In this document: one piece after another, positions 1 to 6,453 of the stretch
Position numbering within the stretch: position 1 is the first letter of the stretch
Layout: every line of letters starts with the position of its first letter
Position numbers and translations under genes: made by a program
From: Pseudomonadota bacterium
GTDB lineage: Bacteria; Desulfobacterota; Desulfovibrionia; Desulfovibrionales; Desulfovibrionaceae
NCBI GenBank assembly: GCA_023450535.1
Contig: JAEXGX010000223.1
Span: 1-9,094 of the forward strand
Length of the DNA: 9,094 nt
Direction of reading: 5' to 3'
The notes under the pieces: generated by a model
Told to the model about the DNA's origin: nothing
Databases searched by the model: none
Seen by the model: the letters and a program-made list of their open reading frames with translations, nothing else

Positions 1-791
1 TTTCCACGTCGCCCGTGTGCCGTCGAAAAGACGAACTCGGATTTCTGGCCCGGGCATTCGCCCGGCGTGAGGCGGAATTGCGCGAGTATCTGACCCGTGA
101 ACAGGCGTTTACTGGTGATGTCAGCCATGAACTGCGCACGCCGCTTACCGTGATGCAGAGCGGTGTGGAAATACTTGAGGATTTTGCGCAGGACGCGCAA
201 GGCATGTCGCAGGCCCGCCGCAAGATCGTTCTCTCCACGCTGGAACGGATGCAGCGTACCGGGCGGGATATGGCGGAAACGCTTGGTACCATGTTGCTGC
301 TTGCCCGCCGCCCCGGGCAATTGGAAATGCGCCAGCTCGATATGGGCGAACTTGTGGCCTCCCAACTGGATTTCTGGCGCCCTGTGGCAGAGGAAAAAGG
401 ACTGGAAGTACTTTTTGCTGGAGAAGCCGGGGAAGATGCGGTTTTCGCATGGGGAAACGCGGAACTCGCGGCCATGATCGTGAAAAACCTGCTGGAGAAC
501 GCCATCCGTTACACGGAACGCGGCTCTGTCCGCGTTGAACTGGGCAAGAACAGTCTGTATGTGTGGAACAGCGCTCCGCCATTGGATGATGAGGCCCGGC
601 AACGCATTTTTGAACGCGGAGAACGCGCAGCGTTCAGCACGGTTCCCGGTACGGGCCTCGGCCTTTCTCTTGCGCTTCGGGCCTGCGAACACATGGGGTG
701 GAACATTGGGTGCGAAACGGATGCCGAAGGCAACGGCTTTCGCGTAGGGTTCAGTCGCGGCTCTGCCCCGTGCCCCGTCCGGGGGGAATGA
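1..791 (+). CDS. Sensor histidine kinase, C-terminal part (5' end outside window)
   Basis: The reading frame is open from the left edge (first full codon at 3), so the gene starts upstream and the GTG at 15 is not a real start. The visible part begins with the end of a HAMP linker (KDELGFLARAF). A HisKA dimerisation helix follows, with H-box FTGDVSHELRTPLT; the phospho-accepting His codon is at 126-128. The HATPase_c domain shows an N-box (LLENAIRYTERGSV, Asn codon 498-500) and a G2 box (GTGLGLSLA, from 648). The G1 box is unusual: NSAPP at 567-581 replaces the usual DxGxG. The ATP lid is short. The layout is that of a membrane two-component kinase, somewhat like the CusS/heavy-metal sensor group, in which the G1 Asp is often Asn. 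The sensor domain and any partner response regulator lie outside the window, so the signal is unknown. The family call is firm. Confidence 0.93.
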   Translation, partial: STSPVCRRKDELGFLARAFARREAELREYLTREQAFTGDVSHELRTPLTVMQSGVEILEDFAQDAQGMSQARRKIVLSTLERMQRTGRDMAETLGTMLLLARRPGQLEMRQLDMGELVASQLDFWRPVAEEKGLEVLFAGEAGEDAVFAWGNAELAAMIVKNLLENAIRYTERGSVRVELGKNSLYVWNSAPPLDDEARQRIFERGERAAFSTVPGTGLGLSLALRACEHMGWNIGCETDAEGNGFRVGFSRGSAPCPVRGE

Positions 792-809
792 GTCCCCCCC
801 GGTCCTTTT
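779..809 (+). terminator. Rho-independent terminator of the histidine kinase gene
   Basis: Six G at 781-786 plus A787 pair with T793 plus six C at 794-799, leaving loop ATGAG (788-792). CC at 779-780 can extend the stem to GG at 801-802 past one bulged C. TTTT follows at 806-809. The kinase stop codon TGA (789-791) sits in the loop. On the minus strand the same hairpin is not followed by T residues, so it should not terminate the leftward operon well. Confidence 0.75.
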
Positions 810-834
810 CAATATTTTGCCCTGGAGGCTGGCG

Positions 835-2226
835 CTAATTTTCCAAAAACGCCTGATAGGCGAGCCGGGTCGTGTACAGGTCGGCTACGGAAGACAGCTC
901 GAAGGGGCTGTGCATGCCCAGCAGGGCGGGGCCCATGTCGATGACGTTCATACCGTAGGCCGCCAGGAACAGGGCGACGGTGCCGCCTCCGCCCACGTCC
1001 ACCTTGCCAAGTTCCGCCATTTGCCAGGGGATTTCCCGCTTGTCCAGTATGCCCCGCAGCCAGCCGATATACTCGGGGTTGGCATCGTTGGCACCATACT
1101 TGCCGCGCGATCCGGTAAACTTGCAGAAACAGGGCCCGTGGCCGATGAACGCGGAATTGAGTTTTTCGTGCAGGTCCTGCCAGTCGGGATCTACCGCCGC
1201 GTGCACGTCGCCGGAAAGCGCCCTGGTGGCAAGCATCACGGCCCGGAACGTGGTCTGCGCTTCCCATGCGGCAATCATGTCCTGCACGCAGTATTCAAAG
1301 AAGCGGGAGCTTGCCCCGGTCGCGCCGTCCGATCCGATTTCTTCTTTGTCCCAGAAGATCAGGCAGGTGGCGTGTTCCGGTGTTTCTACCGCCAGAAAGG
1401 CTTCCAGCGCGGTGAATACGCAGATGCGATCATCCTGTCCGTATCCCCCGATCATCCCCTCATCCAGGCCGACAAAGGATGCCGGTCCGGCGGGGACAGC
1501 CTGAAGCTCAGCGGAGAGCAGGTCGTCTTCGCGGATGCCGTAGGCCTTGTGCAACAGTTCCAGCATGTGCGCCTTGACCGGCTCGCTTTCTTTTTCCGTT
1601 TCCTTTTCGCCCTTCTTGGCTTTGGCCGGAGCAAGCGGCTCGTGCCCCAGGATCAGATTCAATTTTTCTGCCTCAAAGGCGTCTCCCACCGTTTTGCCGG
1701 ACAAGCCTTTGGCCAGATGGGGCAGAAGATCCGCGATGGTGAACACCGCTTCGCCCGGTTTTTCTCCAAGGACAACGGGGACACTTTTGCCGTTGTCGCG
1801 CACGATGACACCGTGCAGCGCGAGCGGGCGGGCCAGCCATTGATATTTATGAATGCCGCCGTAATAGTGGGTTTTGGCCTGTCCTACCCCGACCTGCTCG
1901 GTCAGCGGGCGCTGCTTGAGATCCAGCCGGGGGCTGTCAGCATGGGCGCTGATCAGGCGCACACCTTCAGACAGGGGACGCTTGCCCCGGCGCACGGCGA
2001 ACAACGCCTTGCCGTACAGGGTCTGGAAGCCGCCGTCTTCTCCCATGCCGGGTTTGAATCCTGCGGCGCGAAGGCGTTCTTCAACATAAGAGATGGTTTC
2101 CCGTTCCGTCTTGCAGCGGGAGATGAAATCCACATAGCTCTCGGCTAGGGAACGCATGGCCTTGCGTTCTTTCGCGGAAGTGTAAACTTCCCAGGCCGAA
2201 CGGTTTTTATGGGCAAGTTCTTTCAT
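835..2226 (-). CDS. M18 family aminopeptidase (type 1)
   Basis: Cytosolic dinuclear-zinc aminopeptidase of peptidase family M18, which removes N-terminal residues, often acidic ones, from peptides. Some databases call this subgroup apeA. Expected metal and catalytic residues are all present. Numbered from the ATG at 2226 they are His95 (HADSPR), the Asp pair 265-266 (GYGQDDR), Glu295/Glu296 (DKEEIGSDG), Asp340 (SGDVHAAVDPD) and His439 (GMHSPFE). The length of 463 aa fits the family. The ATG at 2226 is chosen because AAAGGA lies 7 nt upstream (2234-2239). An in-frame TTG at 2256 would add 10 residues and overlap the selA stop, but is less well placed. A Lys/Glu-rich stretch at about residues 201-217 looks like a surface insertion. 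It is the last gene of the leftward cluster, 26 nt after selA. Its link to selenium or hydrogenase genes is unclear and may be only positional. Confidence 0.93.
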   Translation of the reverse strand: MKELAHKNRSAWEVYTSAKERKAMRSLAESYVDFISRCKTERETISYVEERLRAAGFKPGMGEDGGFQTLYGKALFAVRRGKRPLSEGVRLISAHADSPRLDLKQRPLTEQVGVGQAKTHYYGGIHKYQWLARPLALHGVIVRDNGKSVPVVLGEKPGEAVFTIADLLPHLAKGLSGKTVGDAFEAEKLNLILGHEPLAPAKAKKGEKETEKESEPVKAHMLELLHKAYGIREDDLLSAELQAVPAGPASFVGLDEGMIGGYGQDDRICVFTALEAFLAVETPEHATCLIFWDKEEIGSDGATGASSRFFEYCVQDMIAAWEAQTTFRAVMLATRALSGDVHAAVDPDWQDLHEKLNSAFIGHGPCFCKFTGSRGKYGANDANPEYIGWLRGILDKREIPWQMAELGKVDVGGGGTVALFLAAYGMNVIDMGPALLGMHSPFELSSVADLYTTRLAYQAFLEN

Positions 2227-2239
2227 TGGAATATCCTTT
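2227..2239 (-). promoter_or_regulatory. Ribosome binding site of the M18 aminopeptidase
   Basis: Read on the minus strand, AAAGGA (complement of 2234-2239) is followed by 7 nt and then ATG at 2226. This decides the start in favour of 2226 over the upstream in-frame TTG at 2256. Confidence 0.6.
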
Positions 2240-2252
2240 GTATCGTGAGGGT

Positions 2253-3665
2253 TCAACTCTCCAGAACCTCATCCAGTGCTTTGTTCAACACACGGACAAG
2301 GGCCGGAAATTCGTGATCTTCCAGCGTACGGGGGTCGAGCAGCAGTGCGTCGTTTTCTACGCGCGCCACCAGCGGCGGGTCAGTGTGCAGTAAGTGGGCG
2401 CGCAGTTCCTCCACCGGGCAGGCCAGAGGGAGAATGCGTACCAGTGTGGTGGGCAGATCGCATTCAGGAAAGGAACCTCCGCCGACTCGCGAGGCCCCGG
2501 CCAGCAGGGAGAGTTCCGCGCGGCCTTCAGGCAGGACGCGGCGCAGGGCGCGGCGGAGTTTTTCCGCACGCCGCTTTAGATCGGCAGGAGACATAGTCAT
2601 GCGATGCGGTGTGGGTACAGAAGCTAAAGCCTTGCGCGGGTCAAGATACAGACGCAAGGTCGCTTCCAATGCGGCCAGCGTCATTTTGTCGCAACGCAGG
2701 GCACGCAGAAGCTGATTGCGGCGCATGGCGTCAATGAAGCGGGCCTTGCCCGCGATGATCCCCGCCTGCGGTCCGCCCAGCACCTTGTCGCCGGAAAAGG
2801 TCACTACATCCGCCCCGGCCTCGACAACCTGCCGGGCCGTGGGTTCGCCGGGAAGCCCCCAGGGGGAAAAATCCAGCAGGCTTCCACTTCCCAAATCCTC
2901 CAGCAAGGGAAGATCGTGTTCATGGGCGAGGCGGGCCATGTCTTCCAGCGGAACGTCGGCATGAAAGCCGATAACGCGATAATTGGAAGTATGTATCCGC
3001 ATCAGGGCATGAGTATTTTCCTTGATGGCTTCGGCATAGTCGGCGAGATGGGTTCGGTTGGTGGTGCCCACTTCGCACAGGGTTGCTCCACTGCGGGCCA
3101 TGACGTCAGGAATACGGAAACTCCCGCCGATTTCCACCAATTGCCCGCGCGACACCACGACTTCCCCGCCTTTGCACAGCGTATCCAGCACGAGCAGCAC
3201 TGCTGCAGCGTTGTTGTTTACCACCAGTGCAGCCTCGGCCCCGGTGAGCGAGCAGATCAGCTTGTCCACCAGGCTGTGCCGGCTGCCGCGCGTCCCTTTT
3301 TCCAGATCGTATTCCAGGTTGCAGTAGCCCCCGGCGGCCATTACCGCCGCGTCAATGGCCTGTTGCGCCATGACGGACCTGCCGAGGTTGGTATGGATGA
3401 CCACCCCCGTGGCGTTGAGCACCCGGCGCAGCACAGGGCGTAGTCCTTCGCGCAAAAATGCCTCCAACCGGGGCATCAGGCGGTCCGCATCCAGTTCGGA
3501 AAGGTCGGAGAGCGTGCCGGACTTGATCTCGTCCCGGCAGTGATCCAGAAAACGGTTGATCAGTTCACGGCTCCGCGCGTGCGGTGCGTCCAGTTCCAGC
3601 AATACGCCGTCCATGGCGTTCAGGCAGGCGTCCACCGAGGGAAGCGCCCGGAACAGTTCTCGCAT
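2253..3665 (-). CDS. selA: L-seryl-tRNA(Sec) selenium transferase
   Basis: SelA is the PLP enzyme that converts Ser-tRNA(Sec) to selenocysteyl-tRNA(Sec) using selenophosphate, the key step for inserting selenocysteine at UGA codons. The 470-aa length is normal for bacterial SelA. Visible hallmarks are the N-terminal region leading into LNATGVVIHTNLGRS (about 83-97), GTRGSRH (124-130), the NNNAAAVLL stretch (about 150-158), SRGQLVEIGGSFRIPDVM (172-189) and the PLP lysine in FSGDKVLGGPQAG (Lys294). The ATG at 3665 is supported by AGAGG 5 nt upstream (3671-3675). It lies 24 nt downstream of folC and 26 nt upstream of the aminopeptidase start. selB, selD and the tRNA(Sec) gene selC are not in the window. 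Its presence means the organism makes selenoproteins, most likely formate dehydrogenase and/or a [NiFeSe] hydrogenase, which is an inference. Confidence 0.97.
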   Translation of the reverse strand: MRELFRALPSVDACLNAMDGVLLELDAPHARSRELINRFLDHCRDEIKSGTLSDLSELDADRLMPRLEAFLREGLRPVLRRVLNATGVVIHTNLGRSVMAQQAIDAAVMAAGGYCNLEYDLEKGTRGSRHSLVDKLICSLTGAEAALVVNNNAAAVLLVLDTLCKGGEVVVSRGQLVEIGGSFRIPDVMARSGATLCEVGTTNRTHLADYAEAIKENTHALMRIHTSNYRVIGFHADVPLEDMARLAHEHDLPLLEDLGSGSLLDFSPWGLPGEPTARQVVEAGADVVTFSGDKVLGGPQAGIIAGKARFIDAMRRNQLLRALRCDKMTLAALEATLRLYLDPRKALASVPTPHRMTMSPADLKRRAEKLRRALRRVLPEGRAELSLLAGASRVGGGSFPECDLPTTLVRILPLACPVEELRAHLLHTDPPLVARVENDALLLDPRTLEDHEFPALVRVLNKALDEVLES

Positions 3666-3689
3666 TAAAACCTCTCTCGCCGCGCCGGA

Positions 3690-5051
3690 TCAGGATTGCA
3701 CGTCTGGCATATTGCCCCGCGTGCGCAGCGCATGCGGGAAAAGAGTAAAAAATTCGGCGAGCAAATACAAGGAGCCGCAGAGCAGCACCGGGCCGGGCCG
3801 CCCGGAATGTCGCGCCAGTTCAATGGCTTCCCGCAGGGATGAAACAGGCTGCGCCCCGTTTCCGGCTATGCGCGCCAGTTCCTTCGGCTGTGCCGCGCGC
3901 GGGTTGTCGGCAATTGCGGGAATGAACAGAGGGACGCCCGGCGCGATGCTTTCCAGGGCATTGACCAGGAGCGGAATCAGTCCTTCCGGTTTTTTGTCTG
4001 CCAAACAAGAAAAAATAACGGCAGAAGGGGCAAGCCCCGTTTCACTCATGCCGCCCGGCAATAATGCGGCGCTCAGAGCCGCCATGCCGTGGGCGTTATG
4101 TGCTCCGTCCAGCAGAAAGGCGGGGTACATTCCCTGCGCATCCACATAATGGAGGCGTCCGGGGATGAAGGCGTCCGCCAGCCCCTTGCGAATGTTTTTT
4201 TCGTCAGTTTTCCAGCCTTCCCGGCGGCAGATGAGCAGCCATGCGGCAAGGGCTGTTTTTGCGTTGGTTCTCTGATGCGGCCCGTACAGACCGAGGGGCG
4301 CGCTATCGGCCAGAGCGGCAACCCCGGCGAGATCTGACGGCAGGCCGTGTCCGGTTCGGGTTCCCGAAACATCATACAGGGGCAGATCAAGCATTCGTGC
4401 TTTGCGTTCCAGAGCCCGCCATGCATCATCTTCCTGCGGTGCGCTCACCGCGCCGATCATGCCCTCACGCAGGGCATCGGCCTTGTCCGCAGCGATGCTC
4501 GCTACATCCGGCCCAAGAACATGCATGTGATCCAGGCCAATAGGGACAAAGCAGGCTATATCCAGCGGCAGGGCGGAGGTCGCGTCATACCTCCCTCCGA
4601 GTCCCGCCTCGAAGATAAGCAAATCAGGGTCGGCATCGCAAAAGGCCAGTGCCGCCATAACCGTCAACAGCTCGAAATAGGTCAGATCCGGTTCGGCTTC
4701 CAAGGCCCGGTTGGCAAGGTTCGGCCACGCGCTTTCCGGCAGAAACTGGCGCATCATGCGAATGCGTTCGGTAGGGCTGACAAAGTGGGGCGAGGTATAC
4801 AGCCCGGCCCGAAAGCCGTGTGCAAGAGCAAGGGAATGCAGAAACGTGGCGGTGGAACCTTTGCCGTTGGTGCCGACAACCTGTATGGCGGGGCAGGGGA
4901 AACGCGTGAGCCCGAGTTTTTCCAGCGCCCCGCGCATACGGTCAAGCCCCATATTCATATTGAAAAGTCCCAGCCCGTTCAAGTGGGCCAGGACTTCTTC
5001 AAAGCTTTTCAGCCCCTTTTCAGGAAAGCGGCAGGAACAGCTCATATTCAT
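3690..5051 (-). CDS. folC: Folylpolyglutamate synthase / dihydrofolate synthase
   Basis: Cytosolic Mur-ligase-family enzyme that adds glutamate to dihydropteroate and/or extends the polyglutamate tail of folates, using ATP. The 453-aa protein shows the P-loop VVGTNGKGST (about 58-67), the YTSPHF loop (85-90), FEAGLGGRYDATSA (147-160) and GLDHMHVLG (172-180). It also has IAADK, with the expected carbamylated lysine at Lys190, GPHQRTNA (257-264) and the C-terminal-domain motif LDGAHNAHGM (314-323). All key motifs are intact, so it should be active. Sequence alone does not show whether it has one or both activities. The start ATG at 5051 overlaps the hypB stop as ATGA (5048-5051), suggesting translational coupling; AAGG lies 7 nt upstream (5059-5062). 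A second ATG two codons later (5045) is a minor alternative. Placement between hypB and selA is unusual and may reflect demand for folate in formate/one-carbon metabolism (inference). Confidence 0.95.
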   Translation of the reverse strand: MNMSCSCRFPEKGLKSFEEVLAHLNGLGLFNMNMGLDRMRGALEKLGLTRFPCPAIQVVGTNGKGSTATFLHSLALAHGFRAGLYTSPHFVSPTERIRMMRQFLPESAWPNLANRALEAEPDLTYFELLTVMAALAFCDADPDLLIFEAGLGGRYDATSALPLDIACFVPIGLDHMHVLGPDVASIAADKADALREGMIGAVSAPQEDDAWRALERKARMLDLPLYDVSGTRTGHGLPSDLAGVAALADSAPLGLYGPHQRTNAKTALAAWLLICRREGWKTDEKNIRKGLADAFIPGRLHYVDAQGMYPAFLLDGAHNAHGMAALSAALLPGGMSETGLAPSAVIFSCLADKKPEGLIPLLVNALESIAPGVPLFIPAIADNPRAAQPKELARIAGNGAQPVSSLREAIELARHSGRPGPVLLCGSLYLLAEFFTLFPHALRTRGNMPDVQS

Positions 5052-5710
5052 GCGTCCGCCTTTTTATGCCGGGACATCTCGCGTAGCCAGGCGTACCAGT
5101 TTTCCAGCCCCTGTCCGTCGCGACAGGACAGTTCAAAGAGCGCCAGATCACCGTTCAGAGCACGCGCCCGTCGCGCCGCGTTTTCCATGTCGAAATCGAC
5201 ATAGGGCAGCAGATCCACTTTGTTCAGCACCAGAGCCTTGGCCAGTCGGAAAAGCTGGGGGTATTTCTCGGGTTTGTCGTCACCTTCGGTGACGCTGAGC
5301 AGGGCGACCTTGGCGTCTTCGCCACAGTCAAACTCCACCGGACAGACCAAATTGCCCACATTTTCGATGAACAGAATGTCCAGATTTTCCAGATCGAGAA
5401 CTTCCAGCGCCGCAAGCACCATGTTGCTGTCGAGGTGGCAGCCCCCGTCGGTGTTGATCTGTACAGCAGCAGCGCCGGTGGCGGCCACGCGCCGGGCATC
5501 ATTGTCGGTTTGCGGGTCGCCTTCAATGACGGCCATGCGGAATTCCGGCCCAAGATCGCGCAAGGTGCGTTCGAGCAAAGAGGTTTTACCCGATCCGGGA
5601 GAGCTGATCAGGTTGAGCGCGAGTACTCCGCAACGTTTAAATTCGTCGCGCAGGCGGGCGGCCATGTGGTCGTTGGCTTCAAGTACATTGCGGATAACCG
5701 GGATTTCCAT
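5048..5710 (-). CDS. hypB: Hydrogenase nickel incorporation protein HypB (GTPase)
   Basis: SIMIBI-class GTPase that works with HypA to insert Ni into the large subunit of NiFe hydrogenases. In the 220-aa form starting at ATG 5710, the P-loop is SSPGSGKTS (36-44), the metal-site pair Cys91-His92 is in GGCHLD, and the third ligand Cys123 is in NLVCPVEF. ENVGN is at 116-120 and NKVD at 163-166. It lacks the N-terminal CxxCGC nickel site of E. coli HypB and has no His-rich stretch, so it is the minimal form and may depend on another nickel store or donor. The start at 5710 is preferred because GGAGG sits 5 nt upstream (5716-5720) and the protein then begins MEIPVIRNVLEAND, as is usual in this family. 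An ATG at 5725, overlapping the hypA stop as ATGA, would add five residues and cannot be excluded. The gene is followed by folC with a 4-bp overlap. Confidence 0.96.
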   Translation of the reverse strand: MEIPVIRNVLEANDHMAARLRDEFKRCGVLALNLISSPGSGKTSLLERTLRDLGPEFRMAVIEGDPQTDNDARRVAATGAAAVQINTDGGCHLDSNMVLAALEVLDLENLDILFIENVGNLVCPVEFDCGEDAKVALLSVTEGDDKPEKYPQLFRLAKALVLNKVDLLPYVDFDMENAARRARALNGDLALFELSCRDGQGLENWYAWLREMSRHKKADA

Positions 5711-5720
5711 GCGCTCCTCC
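5711..5720 (-). promoter_or_regulatory. Strong ribosome binding site of hypB
   Basis: On the minus strand GGAGG (complement of 5716-5720) is followed by 5 nt and ATG at 5710. It lies inside the coding region of the longer alternative start at 5725, and is the reason for preferring the shorter HypB. Confidence 0.6.
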
Positions 5721-5721
5721 T

Positions 5722-6075
5722 TCATTCAGCTTCCAGGTGATCAAGAAAAATGCCGTCTCCGGCGCAACATTCAAACCCCGTGAATTGCCCACAAGAGGGA
5801 CAGGGGTGGAAGAGTGTTTCCCGTGAGGCGGCTGTAAATTCATTGCCGCAGGCGCGGCAGCGCAGGCGCAAAGACTCTTCTTTTAGTTCCAGAACCGCAC
5901 CTTCGTGCGCGGTACCCGCGACAAAAGCTCCAAAGGCCATGCGCATGGCATCGGGAACGATCTGGTTTAACGCTCCATACCGTACCCGCACCAGAGTCAG
6001 GCGGCGGCCTCCATGTCGGTCTAGTTCCTCGGTTGCGATACGCATGATGTCGGACATCAATGAAATTTCGTGCAT
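5722..6075 (-). CDS. hypA: Hydrogenase maturation nickel metallochaperone HypA
   Basis: Small (117-aa) cytosolic nickel chaperone that partners HypB during NiFe-hydrogenase maturation. It begins MHEISLM; the N-terminal Met-His-Glu is the conserved nickel site, so the ATG at 6075 must be the start, not the TTG at 6093 further upstream. The C-terminal half has the structural zinc site as two CxxC pairs, Cys73/Cys76 (CRACG) and Cys92/Cys95 (CPSCG). No clear Shine-Dalgarno sequence is visible just before 6075, which is odd for the first gene of an operon. It is the promoter-proximal gene of the leftward cluster, 11 nt before the preferred hypB start. The other maturation genes hypC-F are not in this window. 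Confidence 0.96.
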   Translation of the reverse strand: MHEISLMSDIMRIATEELDRHGGRRLTLVRVRYGALNQIVPDAMRMAFGAFVAGTAHEGAVLELKEESLRLRCRACGNEFTAASRETLFHPCPSCGQFTGFECCAGDGIFLDHLEAE

Positions 6076-6112
6076 GTTCTGTGAATAGGGCAAAAAATCT
6101 GAAGCGTCTACC

Positions 6113-6140
6113 AGACTCTTTTTTTCACATGACAGAGTCT
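6113..6140. promoter_or_regulatory. 28-bp inverted repeat upstream of hypA (possible operator)
   Basis: Perfect 7-bp arms AGACTCT (6113-6119) and AGAGTCT (6134-6140) are separated by 14 nt, centred about 50 bp before the hypA ATG. On the plus strand the second arm is followed by five T (6141-6145), so it could also act as a terminator for rightward RNA, although no gene lies upstream on that strand. A regulator site is the more natural reading, but unproven. Confidence 0.35.
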
Positions 6141-6231
6141 TTTTTCATGGGCTGCGCCCTCTCCGGGAGGAGCTTCAGGGCAGGGCTTTGCTTTTGGGCT
6201 AAGTTCAGGTAATAAAAGACAGCTTGTAATT

Positions 6232-6258
6232 GAGGCTGCTGACTTTGTCAGCAGCCTC
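6232..6258. repeat. Perfect 11-bp hairpin in the spacer
   Basis: Arms GAGGCTGCTGA (6232-6242) and TCAGCAGCCTC (6248-6258) with loop CTTTG. No T-tract follows on either strand, so it is not a simple terminator. Its 3' arm can instead pair with GAGGCTGC at 6304-6311. Confidence 0.65.
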
Positions 6259-6273
6259 CCGGAAGAGGGTACA

Positions 6274-6291
6274 GCCGGATTCATTTCCGGC
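6274..6291. repeat. 6-bp hairpin
   Basis: GCCGGA (6274-6279) and TCCGGC (6286-6291) with loop TTCATT. It lies inside the alternative long helix formed by 6251-6262 and 6301-6311. Confidence 0.45.
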
Positions 6292-6308
6292 GTGAGCTGA
6301 CCGGAGGC

Positions 6309-6323
6309 TGCCCCGAAGGGGCA
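6309..6323. repeat. GAA-triloop hairpin
   Basis: TGCCCC (6309-6314), GAA, GGGGCA (6318-6323), followed on the plus strand by TTT. It overlaps the end of the alternative helix at 6301-6311, so the two compete. Confidence 0.45.
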
Positions 6324-6396
6324 TTTCCCCTGGCCGTAATGCGGTTTGGGGAAACAGACGGCAAAGCATTGCCCGAATTCCGTGCCTTTCCCCGCC

Positions 6397-6422
6397 CGGC
6401 GAGTTTTCTTGAAAACGAGCCG
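6397..6422. repeat. Hairpin with tandem G-A mismatches
   Basis: CGGC (6397-6400) pairs with GCCG (6419-6422), and GTTTT (6403-6407) with AAAAC (6412-6416) around a CTTG loop. Between the two stems, GA faces GA (6401-6402 and 6417-6418), the arrangement that forms sheared G-A pairs in folded RNA. Confidence 0.4.
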
Positions 6423-6432
6423 TTGGCGGCGC

Positions 6433-6453
6433 AAACCCCGCGAAGCGGGGTTT
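6433..6453 (+). terminator. Terminator-like GAA-loop hairpin in the leader of the TPR gene
   Basis: A 9-bp perfect stem, AAACCCCGC (6433-6441) with GCGGGGTTT (6445-6453), and a GAA loop. Its core is the unusually stable GCGAAGC mini-hairpin. Only three T follow the GC stem, so termination may be weak or conditional. It lies 64 nt before the TPR-gene ATG, where an attenuator would be placed. No complete gene lies upstream on this strand to need a terminator. Confidence 0.4.

Noticed and set aside
817..2148. 443-codon open frame on the plus strand, opposite the M18 aminopeptidase
   Set aside because: It lies fully antisense to a gene with all M18 metal ligands, its product shows no recognisable domain, and long shadow frames are common in GC-rich DNA.
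6006..6113. CRP/FNR-like or sigma-54 site upstream of hypA
   Set aside because: Only a single TGTGA half-site (complement near 6125-6129) is present and no GG-N10-GC element is correctly spaced.
6188..6214. Sigma-70 promoter for the rightward operon (TTGCTT, then TAATAA)
   Set aside because: The -10 matches the consensus at only three of six positions. It would place the RNA start just before the hairpin at 6232, which is attractive, but the match is too weak to list as a feature.
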